A DNA stretch of 46,844 bases from Halomonas sp. (GTDB lineage Bacteria; Pseudomonadota; Gammaproteobacteria; Pseudomonadales; Halomonadaceae), in assembly GCF_007625055.1 (NCBI RefSeq), contig NZ_VMQS01000006.1, positions 1,271-48,114 of the forward strand, read 5' to 3'. The notes beneath the pieces are model-generated. The model did no database searches. It saw only the letters and a list, made by a program, of their open reading frames with translations, and was not told the origin of the DNA. Every line of letters starts with the position of its first letter. Position 1 is the stretch's first letter. Of this stretch, positions 36,972-45,405 are shown piece after piece. The position numbers and the translations under genes were made by a program.

Positions 36972-37047
36972 ATCTTGGTGCCAGTCTGGCGGTTACTTGC
37001 CTTGAAACAGCATGACGCGGGTCGGTCGTGCGTGTTGCAAGCCGCTG

Positions 37048-37617
37048 TCACTCTTCATCTGTTTGACCTTCTTCGCTTTCTTCCTGACCTTCCTGACGGC
37101 GCTGTGCATTGATTTCAGCAGAAGGGTTGTCCTGGGCGTCAATTTCCAGGGTCTCGTTGAGAGTCAGCATGAACCCTTCATTGGGCAGGAAAGTGCAGGT
37201 GCTATCTTCGCACGCCAGACCATACTGGCCGTCGGTGTCGTAAACACCACCATCCATTTCATCCGAGAAAATGGCGCTGTCTGCGTCTTCCGCCTCGATG
37301 CAGGTGACGTCATGGGCAGTGATTCGCACACGATCACCTGAACGCATGGCATCGCCAATAATCACGCAGTATTCGGGTAACTGATGAGAGGCTTCAACAT
37401 CATGGTTGGGGCGTAGCAGAATATTGTCCTTTCTATCCTCGCCCTCAGCAATGATGACATTTTCAGTAAATTCCACGCCAACGGTGGCACGATCGGGCAA
37501 TACGAGGGTGGCATCAGCGGCAAGCAATGGGGATGCCATTAGAGGTGCCATCAACACACTGAACCAGGTGGCAGACGATTTAAGGGTTGGTTGCAATGTC
37601 GACGGTCTCATTAACAT
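37048..37617 (-). CDS. Exported acidic protein of unknown function
   Basis: A 189-residue protein with a Sec signal peptide ending near residue 33 (PLLASPLLA-like hydrophobic core, then ADATL). The mature part has four cysteines that could form two disulfides (EYCVIIG, DVTCIEAE, YGLACEDSTC region) and a strongly acidic C-terminal tail (QEGQEESEEGQTDEE). I do not recognise a family. It is probably periplasmic or secreted, with the acidity of a halophile. A Fur-like site lies about 60-75 bases before the start, so iron control is possible. Confidence 0.75.
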   Translation of the reverse strand: MLMRPSTLQPTLKSSATWFSVLMAPLMASPLLAADATLVLPDRATVGVEFTENVIIAEGEDRKDNILLRPNHDVEASHQLPEYCVIIGDAMRSGDRVRITAHDVTCIEAEDADSAIFSDEMDGGVYDTDGQYGLACEDSTCTFLPNEGFMLTLNETLEIDAQDNPSAEINAQRRQEGQEESEEGQTDEE

Positions 37618-37672
37618 GGCGGAATCTCGCTTTTGATCATGTGTTCTGTAGAAGACGTTAATAATTGGTTAT

Positions 37673-37694
37673 GGATAATAACATAATCATTATA
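37673..37694. promoter_or_regulatory. Fur-like site before the exported protein gene
   Basis: GATAATAACATAATCATTAT resembles the 19-base Fur consensus: GATAAT at one side and ATAATCATTAT at the other, with a 3-base register slip. It is placed for control of the minus-strand gene starting at 37617. Confidence 0.35.
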
Positions 37695-37851
37695 AGTGAG
37701 CAGATGCGCGTGTCACTCTGCCACAGCGCCAACGGATTAAAAAAATCGCATTTCAGTGCCCTCATGCAGCCATTGAACGTTGCTTGCCAGTGACATTGGC
37801 CAAGCAAATTAGGCTAAAATGTCCAATTGCCAATCTATAGTTGTACAAAAA

Positions 37852-37881
37852 TTGTTTTAAGTATATTTTTCGTACTATATT
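37852..37881 (+). promoter_or_regulatory. Probable folE promoter
   Basis: TTGTTT (-35, 37852-37857) and TATATT (-10, 37876-37881) are spaced by 18 bases, giving a start near 37888 and a leader of about 85 bases to the folE ATG. Confidence 0.4.
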
Positions 37882-37973
37882 TTTTCGCTTTGCTTATGTA
37901 AGCTCTTAATATTCATCCAAATGATATTCTTAAAGTTTGCCGTGCAAGCGTCCCTGGACTGACGAGGCCAAAT

Positions 37974-38525
37974 ATGACCGATGAGATAGCTTACCATTAC
38001 CGCCAGATTATCCAGCTGTTAGGCGAAGACTCTGAGCGGGAGGGACTTCAGGACACGCCACAGCGAGCGTCCAAGGCAATGCAGTTCCTGAATGCTGGTT
38101 ACCAGCAGTCGTTGGAAGAAGTCGTCAACAATGCTGTGTTCGAGTCCCAAACCGACGAAATGGTATTGATCAAGGATATCGAGCTGTATTCGATGTGTGA
38201 ACACCATCTGCTGCCTTTTATTGGTAAGTGTCACATAGCCTATTTGCCGAGTGGCAAGGTGTTGGGACTTTCAAAGTTCGCACGAATTGTCGATATGTTT
38301 GCCCGCCGGATGCAGATTCAGGAAAACCTCACACGTGAAATTGCTCAAGCGGTTCAGGAAGTTACCCAGGCTCGCGGCGTAGCGGTGGTGATTGAGGCTC
38401 AACATTTATGCATGATGATGCGTGGTGTCGAAAAGCAGAATTCAAGCATGAGCTCCTCAGTCATGCTGGGAGACTTCCGGGACAATCAGGCCACTCGTCA
38501 GGAGTTCCTGATGCTGGTCAGCTAG
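37974..38525 (+). CDS. folE: FolE, GTP cyclohydrolase I
   Basis: GTP cyclohydrolase I (type IA) converts GTP to dihydroneopterin triphosphate, the first step of folate synthesis and a source for queuosine precursors. The 183 residues hold the zinc ligands C75 and H78 in MCEHHLLPF and C146 in [10 protein letters not shown], plus the conserved [15 protein letters not shown] and [11 protein letters not shown] blocks. The protein is slightly shorter than the E. coli enzyme. A GAGG site precedes the ATG. Confidence 0.96.
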   Translation: MTDEIAYHYRQIIQLLGEDSEREGLQDTPQRASKAMQFLNAGYQQSLEEVVNNAVFESQTDEMVLIKDIELYSMCEHHLLPFIGKCHIAYLPSGKVLGLSKFARIVDMFARRMQIQENLTREIAQAVQEVTQARGVAVVIEAQHLCMMMRGVEKQNSSMSSSVMLGDFRDNQATRQEFLMLVS

Positions 38526-38666
38526 ATGGCGGAATGTAAGGCTGGCTGTTTGTTGTGCGTTTTTCCTTGCTTAAAACTGCCCGGCTCTTGGTCAAACGGG
38601 TGATTTCGTCTTAGCATGGGTGTAACAATGTGCCTATGGGTATATCCTCTTGATCAGGAGTCTGTA

Positions 38667-40124
38667 ATGGATGCGCTTAAAGAAACTCAGCTTTATTGCC
38701 CGTTTGCCTACATTGATGGCAGCTGGGTTGCTGCCGACAGCGGCGAGCAGATTAATGTTATTAATCCGGCGTCCCAGGATATCGTGGGTGATATGCCGCG
38801 CCTGGGCAAGCAAGAGACACTGCGTGCCATAGACGCGGCTGATGCTGCGTTACCCGCATGGCGGGCAATGACTGCCATGGAGCGCGCTGATCTGTTGATG
38901 AAGTGGCATGATCTGATGCTGGAACACCAGCAGGATCTGGCCATGTTGATGACCCACGAGCAGGGCAAACCACTCAAGGAAGCTCAGGGTGAAATTGTTT
39001 ATGCAGCCAGTTTTTTGCGTTGGTTCGCGGAAGAAGCCAGGCGTGTCTATGGGGAAACCGTCCCGCCGGCCAAAGCCAATCAGCGGATTGTCGTGACCAA
39101 ACACCCTGTTGGCGTTGTCGGTGCCATCACGCCGTGGAATTTTCCGGCGGCCATGATTACCCGTAAAGCGGGCGCGGCGCTGGCTGCAGGCTGTACCATA
39201 GTGGTTAAACCGGCGAGCCAGACACCGTTTTCCGCAACGGCGCTTGCCATGCTGGCTGAACGTGCCGGGATCCCTCGCGGTGTCTTCAACGTGGTGCCAG
39301 GTAGTGCTGCTGATATCGCTGAGGCGATGACAACATCTCCAAAGGTGCGCAAGATCACGTTCACCGGCTCTACTGGAGTAGGCCGCCAGCTGATGTCCCA
39401 GGCCGCGGAACATATCCAGAAGATCTCGTTGGAACTGGGCGGCAATGCCCCCTTTATTGTCTTCGAGGATGCCGACCTGGATGCCGCTGTGGAAGGGGCC
39501 ATGGCTGCCAAGTTCCGTAACGCTGGTCAGACGTGTGTGTGCACCAACCGTTTTCTGGTGCAATCCAGCGTGGTGAACGCTTTCTGTGAAAAGTTGGCTG
39601 TGGCGATGAACAGCGAGCTGACCGTCGGGGATGGCACCCAGTCAGGAGTGAATATCGGCCCCCTGATTGATGAGAAAGCTGTCAAGAAAGTCAGTGAACA
39701 TGTTCAGGACGCCGTTGATCAAGGGGCGGAACTTATTCTGGGGGGGCATCCCCATCCACTTGGCGGCAATTTCTTTACGCCGACCCTGATCAGTGCAGCG
39801 ACTGATGAAATGAAAGTAGCCAGGGAAGAAACGTTTGGTCCCTTGGCAGCCATCTTTCCGTTCGATGATGAACAGACCGCCATCGATATGGCTAATAATA
39901 CAGAGTATGGATTAGCCTCCTATTTCTACAGTCGAGACCTCGGCCGGGTCTGGCGCGTTTCGGATGCGCTGGAGTACGGCATGGTAGGGGTCAATACCGG
40001 GCTGATCTCCAATGCGGCTGCACCCTTCGGCGGCGTCAAGGCTTCTGGTCTGGGCAGGGAGGGCGGTCATCAGGGGCTCGAGGAGTTTCTGGAAACCAAG
40101 TACCTGTGCATTGACCTGGGTTAA
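38667..40124 (+). CDS. gabD: GabD, succinate-semialdehyde dehydrogenase
   Basis: An NAD(P)-dependent aldehyde dehydrogenase closely matching E. coli GabD, which oxidises succinic semialdehyde to succinate in 4-aminobutyrate breakdown. The ATG preceded by AGGAG gives 485 residues; an upstream in-frame ATG (38616) adds 17. Signatures are ITPWNFPAAMITRKAGAALAAG, FTGSTGVGRQLM, LELGGNAPF (catalytic Glu) and FRNAGQTCVCTNR (catalytic Cys), with a C-terminal FGGVKASGLGREGG. No gabT or gabP lies nearby. A hairpin follows at 40165. Confidence 0.94.
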   Translation: MDALKETQLYCPFAYIDGSWVAADSGEQINVINPASQDIVGDMPRLGKQETLRAIDAADAALPAWRAMTAMERADLLMKWHDLMLEHQQDLAMLMTHEQGKPLKEAQGEIVYAASFLRWFAEEARRVYGETVPPAKANQRIVVTKHPVGVVGAITPWNFPAAMITRKAGAALAAGCTIVVKPASQTPFSATALAMLAERAGIPRGVFNVVPGSAADIAEAMTTSPKVRKITFTGSTGVGRQLMSQAAEHIQKISLELGGNAPFIVFEDADLDAAVEGAMAAKFRNAGQTCVCTNRFLVQSSVVNAFCEKLAVAMNSELTVGDGTQSGVNIGPLIDEKAVKKVSEHVQDAVDQGAELILGGHPHPLGGNFFTPTLISAATDEMKVAREETFGPLAAIFPFDDEQTAIDMANNTEYGLASYFYSRDLGRVWRVSDALEYGMVGVNTGLISNAAAPFGGVKASGLGREGGHQGLEEFLETKYLCIDLG

Positions 40125-40164
40125 TCAGCACCTGATCAAACAATCCTTGATGTGTCAGTCATCA

Positions 40165-40190
40165 GAAACCAGCCGCTTGCGGCTGGTTTC
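40165..40190. terminator. Probable bidirectional terminator after gabD
   Basis: GAAACCAGCCGC pairs perfectly with GCGGCTGGTTTC. The stem lies between convergent gabD and the CBS gene; the T tract is poor on both sides. Confidence 0.65.
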
Positions 40191-40208
40191 GTACGTTCAG
40201 AGAGGAAA

Positions 40209-40628
40209 CTAGTGACGCTTTATTTGCAACAGGGCAATCAGGATATCGCGGCGGGTGACAATGCCAACAAGCCGGTTCTGCTCGACAACCGGGTAGATTT
40301 TGGGTTTGGCGCCCAGCATTTCCTGAGCAAGATCCGTGATGCTTTTGGTCGGTATCACACTGAGCACACTTTCCTTCATGAGCTCCTTGACCAGCGGGGC
40401 CTCTCCATCGTTATAGATACTGTCCAGCACTTTACCGATGACGTCCTGTTCAGAAATGAAGCCTATCAATCGATCGGCCTTGTCAACCACAGGTGCCCCC
40501 GGCAAACGGTGCAGTGCCAGCCCCTGAGCAAGGGTGGTAATGGAAGTGTCAGGGGAGACGCGATAGCAGTCACGTGACATGATATCCCTGACCGTATCGG
40601 GTACCTTATTGGTTGGCTTGTTGCCCAT
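40209..40628 (-). CDS. CBS-domain pair protein
   Basis: A 139-residue protein made of two tandem CBS domains (about 13-70 and 78-137), a module that binds adenine nucleotides such as AMP, ATP or NAD. Typical patterns are VRDIMSRDCYRVSPDTSI, GAPVVDKADRLIGFISEQDVI, and VVEQNRLVGIVTRRDILIALL. No partner domain is fused, so it may regulate another protein. I start at the second of two close ATG codons because the AAGGAG site is only 1 base from the first and 7 from the second. Confidence 0.88.
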   Translation of the reverse strand: MGNKPTNKVPDTVRDIMSRDCYRVSPDTSITTLAQGLALHRLPGAPVVDKADRLIGFISEQDVIGKVLDSIYNDGEAPLVKELMKESVLSVIPTKSITDLAQEMLGAKPKIYPVVEQNRLVGIVTRRDILIALLQIKRH

Positions 40629-40779
40629 ACTCATACTCCTTATTTACGCCAGTAGGCAGTCAATCAGTAAGCGCTGGATGAAACACAGACACATTTTTAA
40701 TGTAGATCATTATTGAAGCGCGTCTAACCAGGTTTTCAACGTTTAACTTTGTACAGGAACAGATACCAGGAGCGACTCG

Positions 40780-41352
40780 ATGGACGCACGTGAATATTTG
40801 AACCGCAAAGGGGTGGGGGTCGACAGGGAACCAGACAAACCCAATACCCTCGAAGAAAAGGCCTGGGAACGTGCCAGAGGTTCAGGCCATCAGCGCCCCA
40901 AGTCGGGAACTCCATTTGACTGGGAGGAATGGGAGCGCCACCACAGCGACCTGGCGGCTGATGCCGAGACGCTGGAGCAGAAAATTGACAAGGAAGCCCA
41001 TCGCAAGGCGTTGGAAAAAGAACAGCAGGAGAAGGCTCTGCAAAAGGATCAAGACCGCACCCCCGAGGCACCGCCAAGCCGCCAGGCGAGCGTAGGTCAC
41101 TTTGACCCATCATCATCTGCTCAGGCATCCAGTGAGCCGTCAAACACTCCCGGGCCGCAAGACCCATTGCCTGTTCAGGCAATGCCAGGCGCGGTAAAAA
41201 CAGCCTATATGGCCTTGGCTGTGCTGATGCCCCCATTGGCTGTTGGGCTGTCAGGTGGGCAGGCCAAACGGGTCGTGATCGCCGGTTTGCTGACACTGTT
41301 ACTCTGGGTTCCCGGCGTGATATATGCCGCACGCTGGATTTTTTCCCGGTAG
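40780..41352 (+). CDS. Pmp3/YqaE-type membrane protein with long N-terminal tail
   Basis: A 190-residue protein in two parts. The C-terminal 50 residues (about 141-190) are a Pmp3/YqaE (UPF0057) unit with two membrane helices, including AVLMPPLAVGLSGG and LLTLLLWVPGVIYAARW. The N-terminal 140 residues are charged and low in complexity, with a coiled-coil-like region (ETLEQKIDKEAHRKALEKEQ) and a Ser/Pro linker. Stand-alone Pmp3 proteins have only about 50-60 residues and affect membrane potential and salt tolerance in yeast and plants. The role of the tail is unknown. AGGAG precedes the ATG. Confidence 0.8.
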   Translation: MDAREYLNRKGVGVDREPDKPNTLEEKAWERARGSGHQRPKSGTPFDWEEWERHHSDLAADAETLEQKIDKEAHRKALEKEQQEKALQKDQDRTPEAPPSRQASVGHFDPSSSAQASSEPSNTPGPQDPLPVQAMPGAVKTAYMALAVLMPPLAVGLSGGQAKRVVIAGLLTLLLWVPGVIYAARWIFSR

Positions 41353-41371
41353 CGAGCCAGAAATAGCTATG

Positions 41372-41462
41372 TGTAAACCTAAAAATATTTTTTGAGTTTA
41401 CCGTGTGAATCGCCCGTGCCGGAGGTATAATTTGTAAACTTTTAATGTAATTGAGGTTTACC
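41372..41462. promoter_or_regulatory. Transporter promoter with two operator-like palindromes
   Basis: A consensus -10 TATAAT (41426-41431) with a weak -35 lies between two similar palindromes: TGTAAACC...AGTTTACC (41372-41402) and TGTAAACT...GGTTTACC (41433-41462). The second reaches the base before the transporter start codon and covers its ribosome site. The two palindromes repeat with about 60-61 bp spacing, six helical turns. Confidence 0.55.
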
Positions 41463-42332
41463 ATGACGTATCTCCTGGGTGTTACAGCACTGTGGGCCTT
41501 TTCTTTCTCATTGATTGGTGTCTATCTGGCAGGGCAGGTGGACAGCTATTTTGCGGTCCTGCTCAGGATAGGCCTGGCGACACTGGTCTTTCTGCCTTTA
41601 TTACGGCCCAAACTGCTGACCATGCGACAACGTCTGGTACTGATGGGCCTGGGCGCCATCCAGCTGGGCGTCATGTATATCTTTTTCTATCAGTCGTTCT
41701 TGCTGCTCTCTGTGCCCGAAGTGCTGCTGTTCACGATTTTCACGCCCTTGTATATCGCCATGCTGGATGATCTGCTTTTCGGCCGATTCACGCCTTTCTA
41801 TCTGTTAACCGCCTTGCTGGCGGTACTGGGAGCGGCGGTGATTCGTTACGATGGCATTGACGCTGGTTTCTGGTGGGGCTTTCTGGTGGTACAGGGCGCA
41901 AACCTGTGCTTCGCACTGGGACAGGTAGGCTACCGTCGCCTATCCGCCGAATTGCCTGACAATCTGGCCTGGCACAATGTGTTCGGCTGGTTCTTCCTGG
42001 GCGCTCTGGCGGTGGCAGTGCCTGCCTTTGCGCTGCTTGGCAGTGCGGCGGCACTTCCTAGTACCGCCACTCAATGGGCAGTATTGGGCTGGCTGGGCCT
42101 GGTGGCTTCAGGCCTGGGCTATTTTGTCTGGAACCGCGGCGCCACTCAGGTCGATGCGGGCACCTTGGCCATCATGAATAACGCCCTGGTACCGGCCGGT
42201 TTATTGGTGAACCTGGTGATCTGGAACCGGGATGCCGATATCAGTCGCCTGTTGCTGGGTGCCTTGATCATGGGCTTTTCCCTGTGGCTTAACCATTGGT
42301 GGCTTGAACGCCGGGCACAGCAAGCCGCCTGA
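41463..42332 (+). CDS. DMT (EamA) family transporter
   Basis: A 289-residue inner-membrane transporter with ten predicted helices in two EamA repeats (about 5-130 and 145-285). The pattern is that of drug/metabolite exporters of the carboxylate, amino acid or amine type: LGVTALWAFSFSLIGVYLAG at the N-terminus, LYIAMLDDLLFGR between the halves, and LGYFVWNRGATQVDAG in the second. The substrate cannot be read from the sequence. I use the ATG after GAGG; a TTG at 41451 is in frame but would remove the ribosome site. Two operator-like palindromes flank its promoter, so it is probably tightly regulated. Confidence 0.87.
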   Translation: MTYLLGVTALWAFSFSLIGVYLAGQVDSYFAVLLRIGLATLVFLPLLRPKLLTMRQRLVLMGLGAIQLGVMYIFFYQSFLLLSVPEVLLFTIFTPLYIAMLDDLLFGRFTPFYLLTALLAVLGAAVIRYDGIDAGFWWGFLVVQGANLCFALGQVGYRRLSAELPDNLAWHNVFGWFFLGALAVAVPAFALLGSAAALPSTATQWAVLGWLGLVASGLGYFVWNRGATQVDAGTLAIMNNALVPAGLLVNLVIWNRDADISRLLLGALIMGFSLWLNHWWLERRAQQAA

Positions 42333-42425
42333 TGCGTGCAAATGAGTGCCCCAAAACAGTGGACTGGATTTGCGTGCGGGTGTCAGGCTCGACATAATGA
42401 AATGCTATGTTAATGAGCCTGTTCC

Positions 42426-43355
42426 ATGACACAAACGCCTTTATCAGCTGATTCTTCCCGGCATGACCAGGAATCTCGTCCTTTCTCCACCATCGGCCTG
42501 ATCGGCCGTCTGGAAAGCGAAAAAGTAGCCGACTCATTGATACGCCTGGTGGGATTCCTTGTGGCCCGTGACTATGCGGTGGTCGTAGAAGACCGAACCG
42601 CCACAGTTATTCCCCACCATGGCCAGCCAGAGGCAAGCCGACGGGCACTGGGAGAACTGTGTGACCTGGTTATCGTGATTGGCGGCGATGGGAGCCTGCT
42701 GGGAGCGGCCCGCACCTTGTGTAAAACCGGCACCTTGATGCTGGGCGTCAATCGTGGACGCCTGGGGTTTCTGACCGATATTTCTCCCGATGAGCTGGAA
42801 CAGCGCGTAGGCGAAGTGTTGGCCGGCCAATTCGAGGTGGAAGAAAGGTTTCTGTTGGATACCGCGCTCTACCGCGACGGCGTGGCGGTCGGCAATGGCG
42901 AGGCGTTGAATGAAGTAGTGGTGCACCCGGGTAAGGCGGTGCGCATGATCGAGTTTGAACTCTTTATTGACGGCCAGTTTGTCTATAGCCAGCGCAGCGA
43001 TGGCCTGATTGTGGCTACACCTACAGGCTCAACGGCTTATGCACTATCCGGCGGTGGGCCTATCATGCATCCCAAGCTGGATGTGGTGACCCTGGTGCCA
43101 ATGTTCCCGCATACCCTGTCCAGCCGGCCGATCGTTATCGATGCCGCCAGTGAAATACGTATTCATATTGGAGAAACCAATCAAACCTATCCCCATATCA
43201 GCTGTGATGGTCAAACCCGGGCAGTGGCAAAACCGGATGATGTGCTGGTTATTACCCGCAAGCCTCAGCGGGTTCAACTGGTTCATCCAATCGGGCATAA
43301 CTTTTACGAGGTCTTGCGCAGCAAGCTCGGTTGGAGCCACCGGCTGGGGGACTAG
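42426..43355 (+). CDS. nadK: NadK, NAD kinase
   Basis: NAD kinase makes NADP from NAD and ATP. The 309 residues contain the catalytic GGDGS (86-90, VIVIGGDGSLLGAARTL), the NEVVVHPGKAVRMIEFEL region with the NE pair that binds adenosine, and SDGLIVATPTGSTAYALSGGGPI, split over conserved blocks. The N-terminus is about 15 residues longer than in E. coli, so a later start is possible; the site before the first ATG is weak. The metallophosphoesterase starts 2 bases after its stop. Confidence 0.94.
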   Translation: MTQTPLSADSSRHDQESRPFSTIGLIGRLESEKVADSLIRLVGFLVARDYAVVVEDRTATVIPHHGQPEASRRALGELCDLVIVIGGDGSLLGAARTLCKTGTLMLGVNRGRLGFLTDISPDELEQRVGEVLAGQFEVEERFLLDTALYRDGVAVGNGEALNEVVVHPGKAVRMIEFELFIDGQFVYSQRSDGLIVATPTGSTAYALSGGGPIMHPKLDVVTLVPMFPHTLSSRPIVIDAASEIRIHIGETNQTYPHISCDGQTRAVAKPDDVLVITRKPQRVQLVHPIGHNFYEVLRSKLGWSHRLGD

Positions 43356-43357
43356 GC

Positions 43358-44344
43358 ATGCAGGGATATGACCTGATCGGAGATGTACATGGCTGCGGCG
43401 CCACCCTGGTGGCCTTGCTTGAAAAGATGGGCTATCGCGAAGAGCAGGGCGTCTATCGCCACCCCCAGCGTAAGGTCATCTTTCTGGGCGATCTGATTGA
43501 CCGTGGCCCGCGCATTCGTCTGGCCGTTCAGACGGCGCGGCGAATGGTGGATGCGGGAGAAGCCTACATTGTCATGGGCAATCATGAATATAACGCCCTG
43601 GCCTATTGCCATCCCGCGCCTGAAGGCAGTGGCAGGCGCTGGTTGCGAGAGCACTCGCCCCGCCATAACCGGATCATTCAGGATACTCTGGACCAGTATC
43701 GCGATCATACCAACGAGTGGGAAGACACGCTGGCCTGGTTCAAGCGGATTCCCTTGTATCTTGAGTTCGAGCATTTCCGCGTTGTGCATGCCTGTTGGGA
43801 TGATGCTCTGATTGAGGCATTGGCTCAGCGTCTCCCTGATGCCTGTATGGATGATGATTTTCTGATCGAATCCACCCGCTCGAACACCCAGGCCTTCCAC
43901 ATTGTCGACCGCCTCACCCGCGGCACCCATATTCCTTTGCCAAAGGGAGTGGAAATTCACTCGGGCGACGGCTTTACCCGTAAAAGTTTTCGGGCGCACT
44001 TCTGGTGCGAGCAGCCCCTCGTCTGGGGGGATGTGGTATTTCAGCCCGATAACCTGCCAGGTGACCTGGAGGCCCGCCCGCTGGCCGACGACGAACGCCA
44101 ACGGTTAAGCTACTATGCGCCTGATCAGCCGCCATTGTTTATCGGCCATTACTGGTGTGAAGGCATTCCTGCGCTGCCCGCCAGCAATATTGCCTGTCTT
44201 GACTACAGCGCCGTCAAGTACGGTCGCCTGGTGGCTTATCGGTGGAGTGGAGAAACCTGCTTGAATGCTGATAGCTTTACCTGGATCAAGGTGGCCAGAG
44301 AAGAGCTACCGCAAGTGTCCGGCTGGGATCTCGATCAGGATTGA
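43358..44344 (+). CDS. Metallophosphoesterase (calcineurin-like)
   Basis: A 328-residue PPP-type metallophosphoesterase. The metal-binding motifs are in order: YDLIGDVHGCGATL (GDVHG, about 7-11), FLGDLIDRGPRI (GDxxDRG) and VMGNHEYNAL (GNHE). Later histidine motifs are present near RVVHACWD and IGHYWCEG. Related enzymes hydrolyse diadenosine polyphosphates or phosphoserine; the substrate here is not shown. It begins 2 bases after nadK and is surely in one operon with it. An in-frame upstream start (43331) inside nadK is less likely. Confidence 0.87.
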   Translation: MQGYDLIGDVHGCGATLVALLEKMGYREEQGVYRHPQRKVIFLGDLIDRGPRIRLAVQTARRMVDAGEAYIVMGNHEYNALAYCHPAPEGSGRRWLREHSPRHNRIIQDTLDQYRDHTNEWEDTLAWFKRIPLYLEFEHFRVVHACWDDALIEALAQRLPDACMDDDFLIESTRSNTQAFHIVDRLTRGTHIPLPKGVEIHSGDGFTRKSFRAHFWCEQPLVWGDVVFQPDNLPGDLEARPLADDERQRLSYYAPDQPPLFIGHYWCEGIPALPASNIACLDYSAVKYGRLVAYRWSGETCLNADSFTWIKVAREELPQVSGWDLDQD

Positions 44345-44381
44345 GGCATACAAGATGACATTCACCAATTTTTTTATCATA

Positions 44382-44430
44382 TCAAGGGAACCTGAGAGCG
44401 GTCAGGCAATCATAGTAAGTGTTCCCTTGA
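44382..44430. other. Nested inverted repeat after the phosphoesterase
   Basis: TCAAGGGAAC (44382-44391) and GTTCCCTTGA (44421-44430) are perfect inverted copies. Between them CCTGA and TCAGG form a second stem. It lies about 18 bases before the terminator and could be an RNA structure or a protein site. Confidence 0.5.
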
Positions 44431-44447
44431 ATGATCCCTTGCTTTTG

Positions 44448-44474
44448 CCCGGCGGTTTCCCCGCCGGGTTTTTT
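44448..44474 (+). terminator. Rho-independent terminator of the nadK operon
   Basis: A perfect 8-bp GC-rich stem (CCCGGCGG with CCGCCGGG), 5-nt loop and six Ts, about 100 bases after the phosphoesterase stop codon. Confidence 0.92.
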
Positions 44475-44533
44475 AGCGCGCTGATAAAATCAGGGTCAAT
44501 GAATCCGGATCCTGAAAGACAAAGGAAGACACC

Positions 44534-45391
44534 ATGCAGCCAGTGATGCGACTTCCCCGCGATGCAGACACAGCCGCGCTTCGCCAGGCCCTCTGGCAGC
44601 AGCGTATCGGGCATCAGATCAGCGAAGATGGGGACGGCCTGCTGCTCTGGCTGGCTGACCCGGCCCAGCGCCATGAACTGGAAACACTGGTCAGGCGCTG
44701 GGAACAGGGGGAGCCCTTGAATATCCCCAAACCTGCTGCCAGGCAGACGTTTCCAGGCCAGCTTTCCCAGTGGGCACCAGCACTCAAGCGGGTGCCGGTC
44801 ACTGCACTGATGATCGGCTTGAGCCTTTTGGTGTTTGCCTTGCTGGGTGTATTTGGTGACTTGCTGATTGTCACCCTGACCATAGTACCCATTGGCCTGT
44901 CCGGCAACGAGTTGATCTACGGCAGCCTGATGGACAGCGTGACCAGTGGGCAGGTCTGGCGGCTGCTGTCTCCTGCCTTTCTGCATTTTGGCTGGATGCA
45001 TCTGATCTTCAACCTCATGTGGGTGTGGTACTTCGGCAAGCAGATTGAAATGCTGCAGGGCAGCCGGAGGATGCTGCTGCTTCTGGTGGTGGCAGGCATC
45101 GGCGCTAACCTCGCGCAATACATGACAGGCACCGTCCTGTTTGGCGGTATGTCGGGAGTCGTCTATGCCTTGCTGGGGCATGTGTGGCTGATGTCCCGGC
45201 GAGTACCCGGAAGCGGTTTTTTTGTGCCACAGATGCTGGTGGTGTTCATGCTGGGGTGGATGGTCTTCACGATGACTGACATGGCAGGCAGCGTTGGTTT
45301 TGGCAATGTCGCCAATGAAGCCCATTTAGGCGGGCTACTCGTCGGTTTGCTATCAGGCTGGTATTATTCCTCACAGCAGTTACGGTCCTGA
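44534..45391 (+). CDS. Rhomboid-family intramembrane serine protease (GlpG-like)
   Basis: A 285-residue rhomboid protease cleaving within or near membrane segments. A cytoplasmic N-terminal domain of about 60 residues (RLPRDADTAALRQALWQQ and LLLWLADPAQ) resembles the GlpG N-domain. Six membrane helices follow. The catalytic dyad is S207 in GGMSGVVYALLG and H264 in NEAHLGGLLVG; the supporting H151, H156 and N160 are in HFGWMHLIFNLMW. AAGGAAG precedes the ATG. DUF1315 follows after 14 bases. The substrate is unknown. In E. coli glpG sits with glpE/glpR, absent here. Confidence 0.92.
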   Translation: MQPVMRLPRDADTAALRQALWQQRIGHQISEDGDGLLLWLADPAQRHELETLVRRWEQGEPLNIPKPAARQTFPGQLSQWAPALKRVPVTALMIGLSLLVFALLGVFGDLLIVTLTIVPIGLSGNELIYGSLMDSVTSGQVWRLLSPAFLHFGWMHLIFNLMWVWYFGKQIEMLQGSRRMLLLLVVAGIGANLAQYMTGTVLFGGMSGVVYALLGHVWLMSRRVPGSGFFVPQMLVVFMLGWMVFTMTDMAGSVGFGNVANEAHLGGLLVGLLSGWYYSSQQLRS

Positions 45392-45405
45392 CAGGAGCAT
45401 GCAAA

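Larger units (their letters stand above)
37618..37973. other. AT-rich divergent control region
   Basis: This 356-base gap between the divergent exported protein gene and folE holds no gene. It contains a Fur-like site (37673-37694) on the side of the exported protein and a probable folE promoter (37852-37881). The AT richness is well above the local average. Confidence 0.55.

Noticed and set aside
43352..44101. 249-codon minus-strand frame over the metallophosphoesterase
   Set aside because: Antisense to the GDVHG, GDLIDRG and GNHE motifs; no independent support.
44356..44546. Short plus-strand frame after the phosphoesterase
   Set aside because: It runs through the terminator and has no conserved features.
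44402..45325. 307-codon minus-strand frame over the rhomboid gene
   Set aside because: Antisense to the rhomboid catalytic motifs; its His/Gln-rich composition is typical of a shadow frame.
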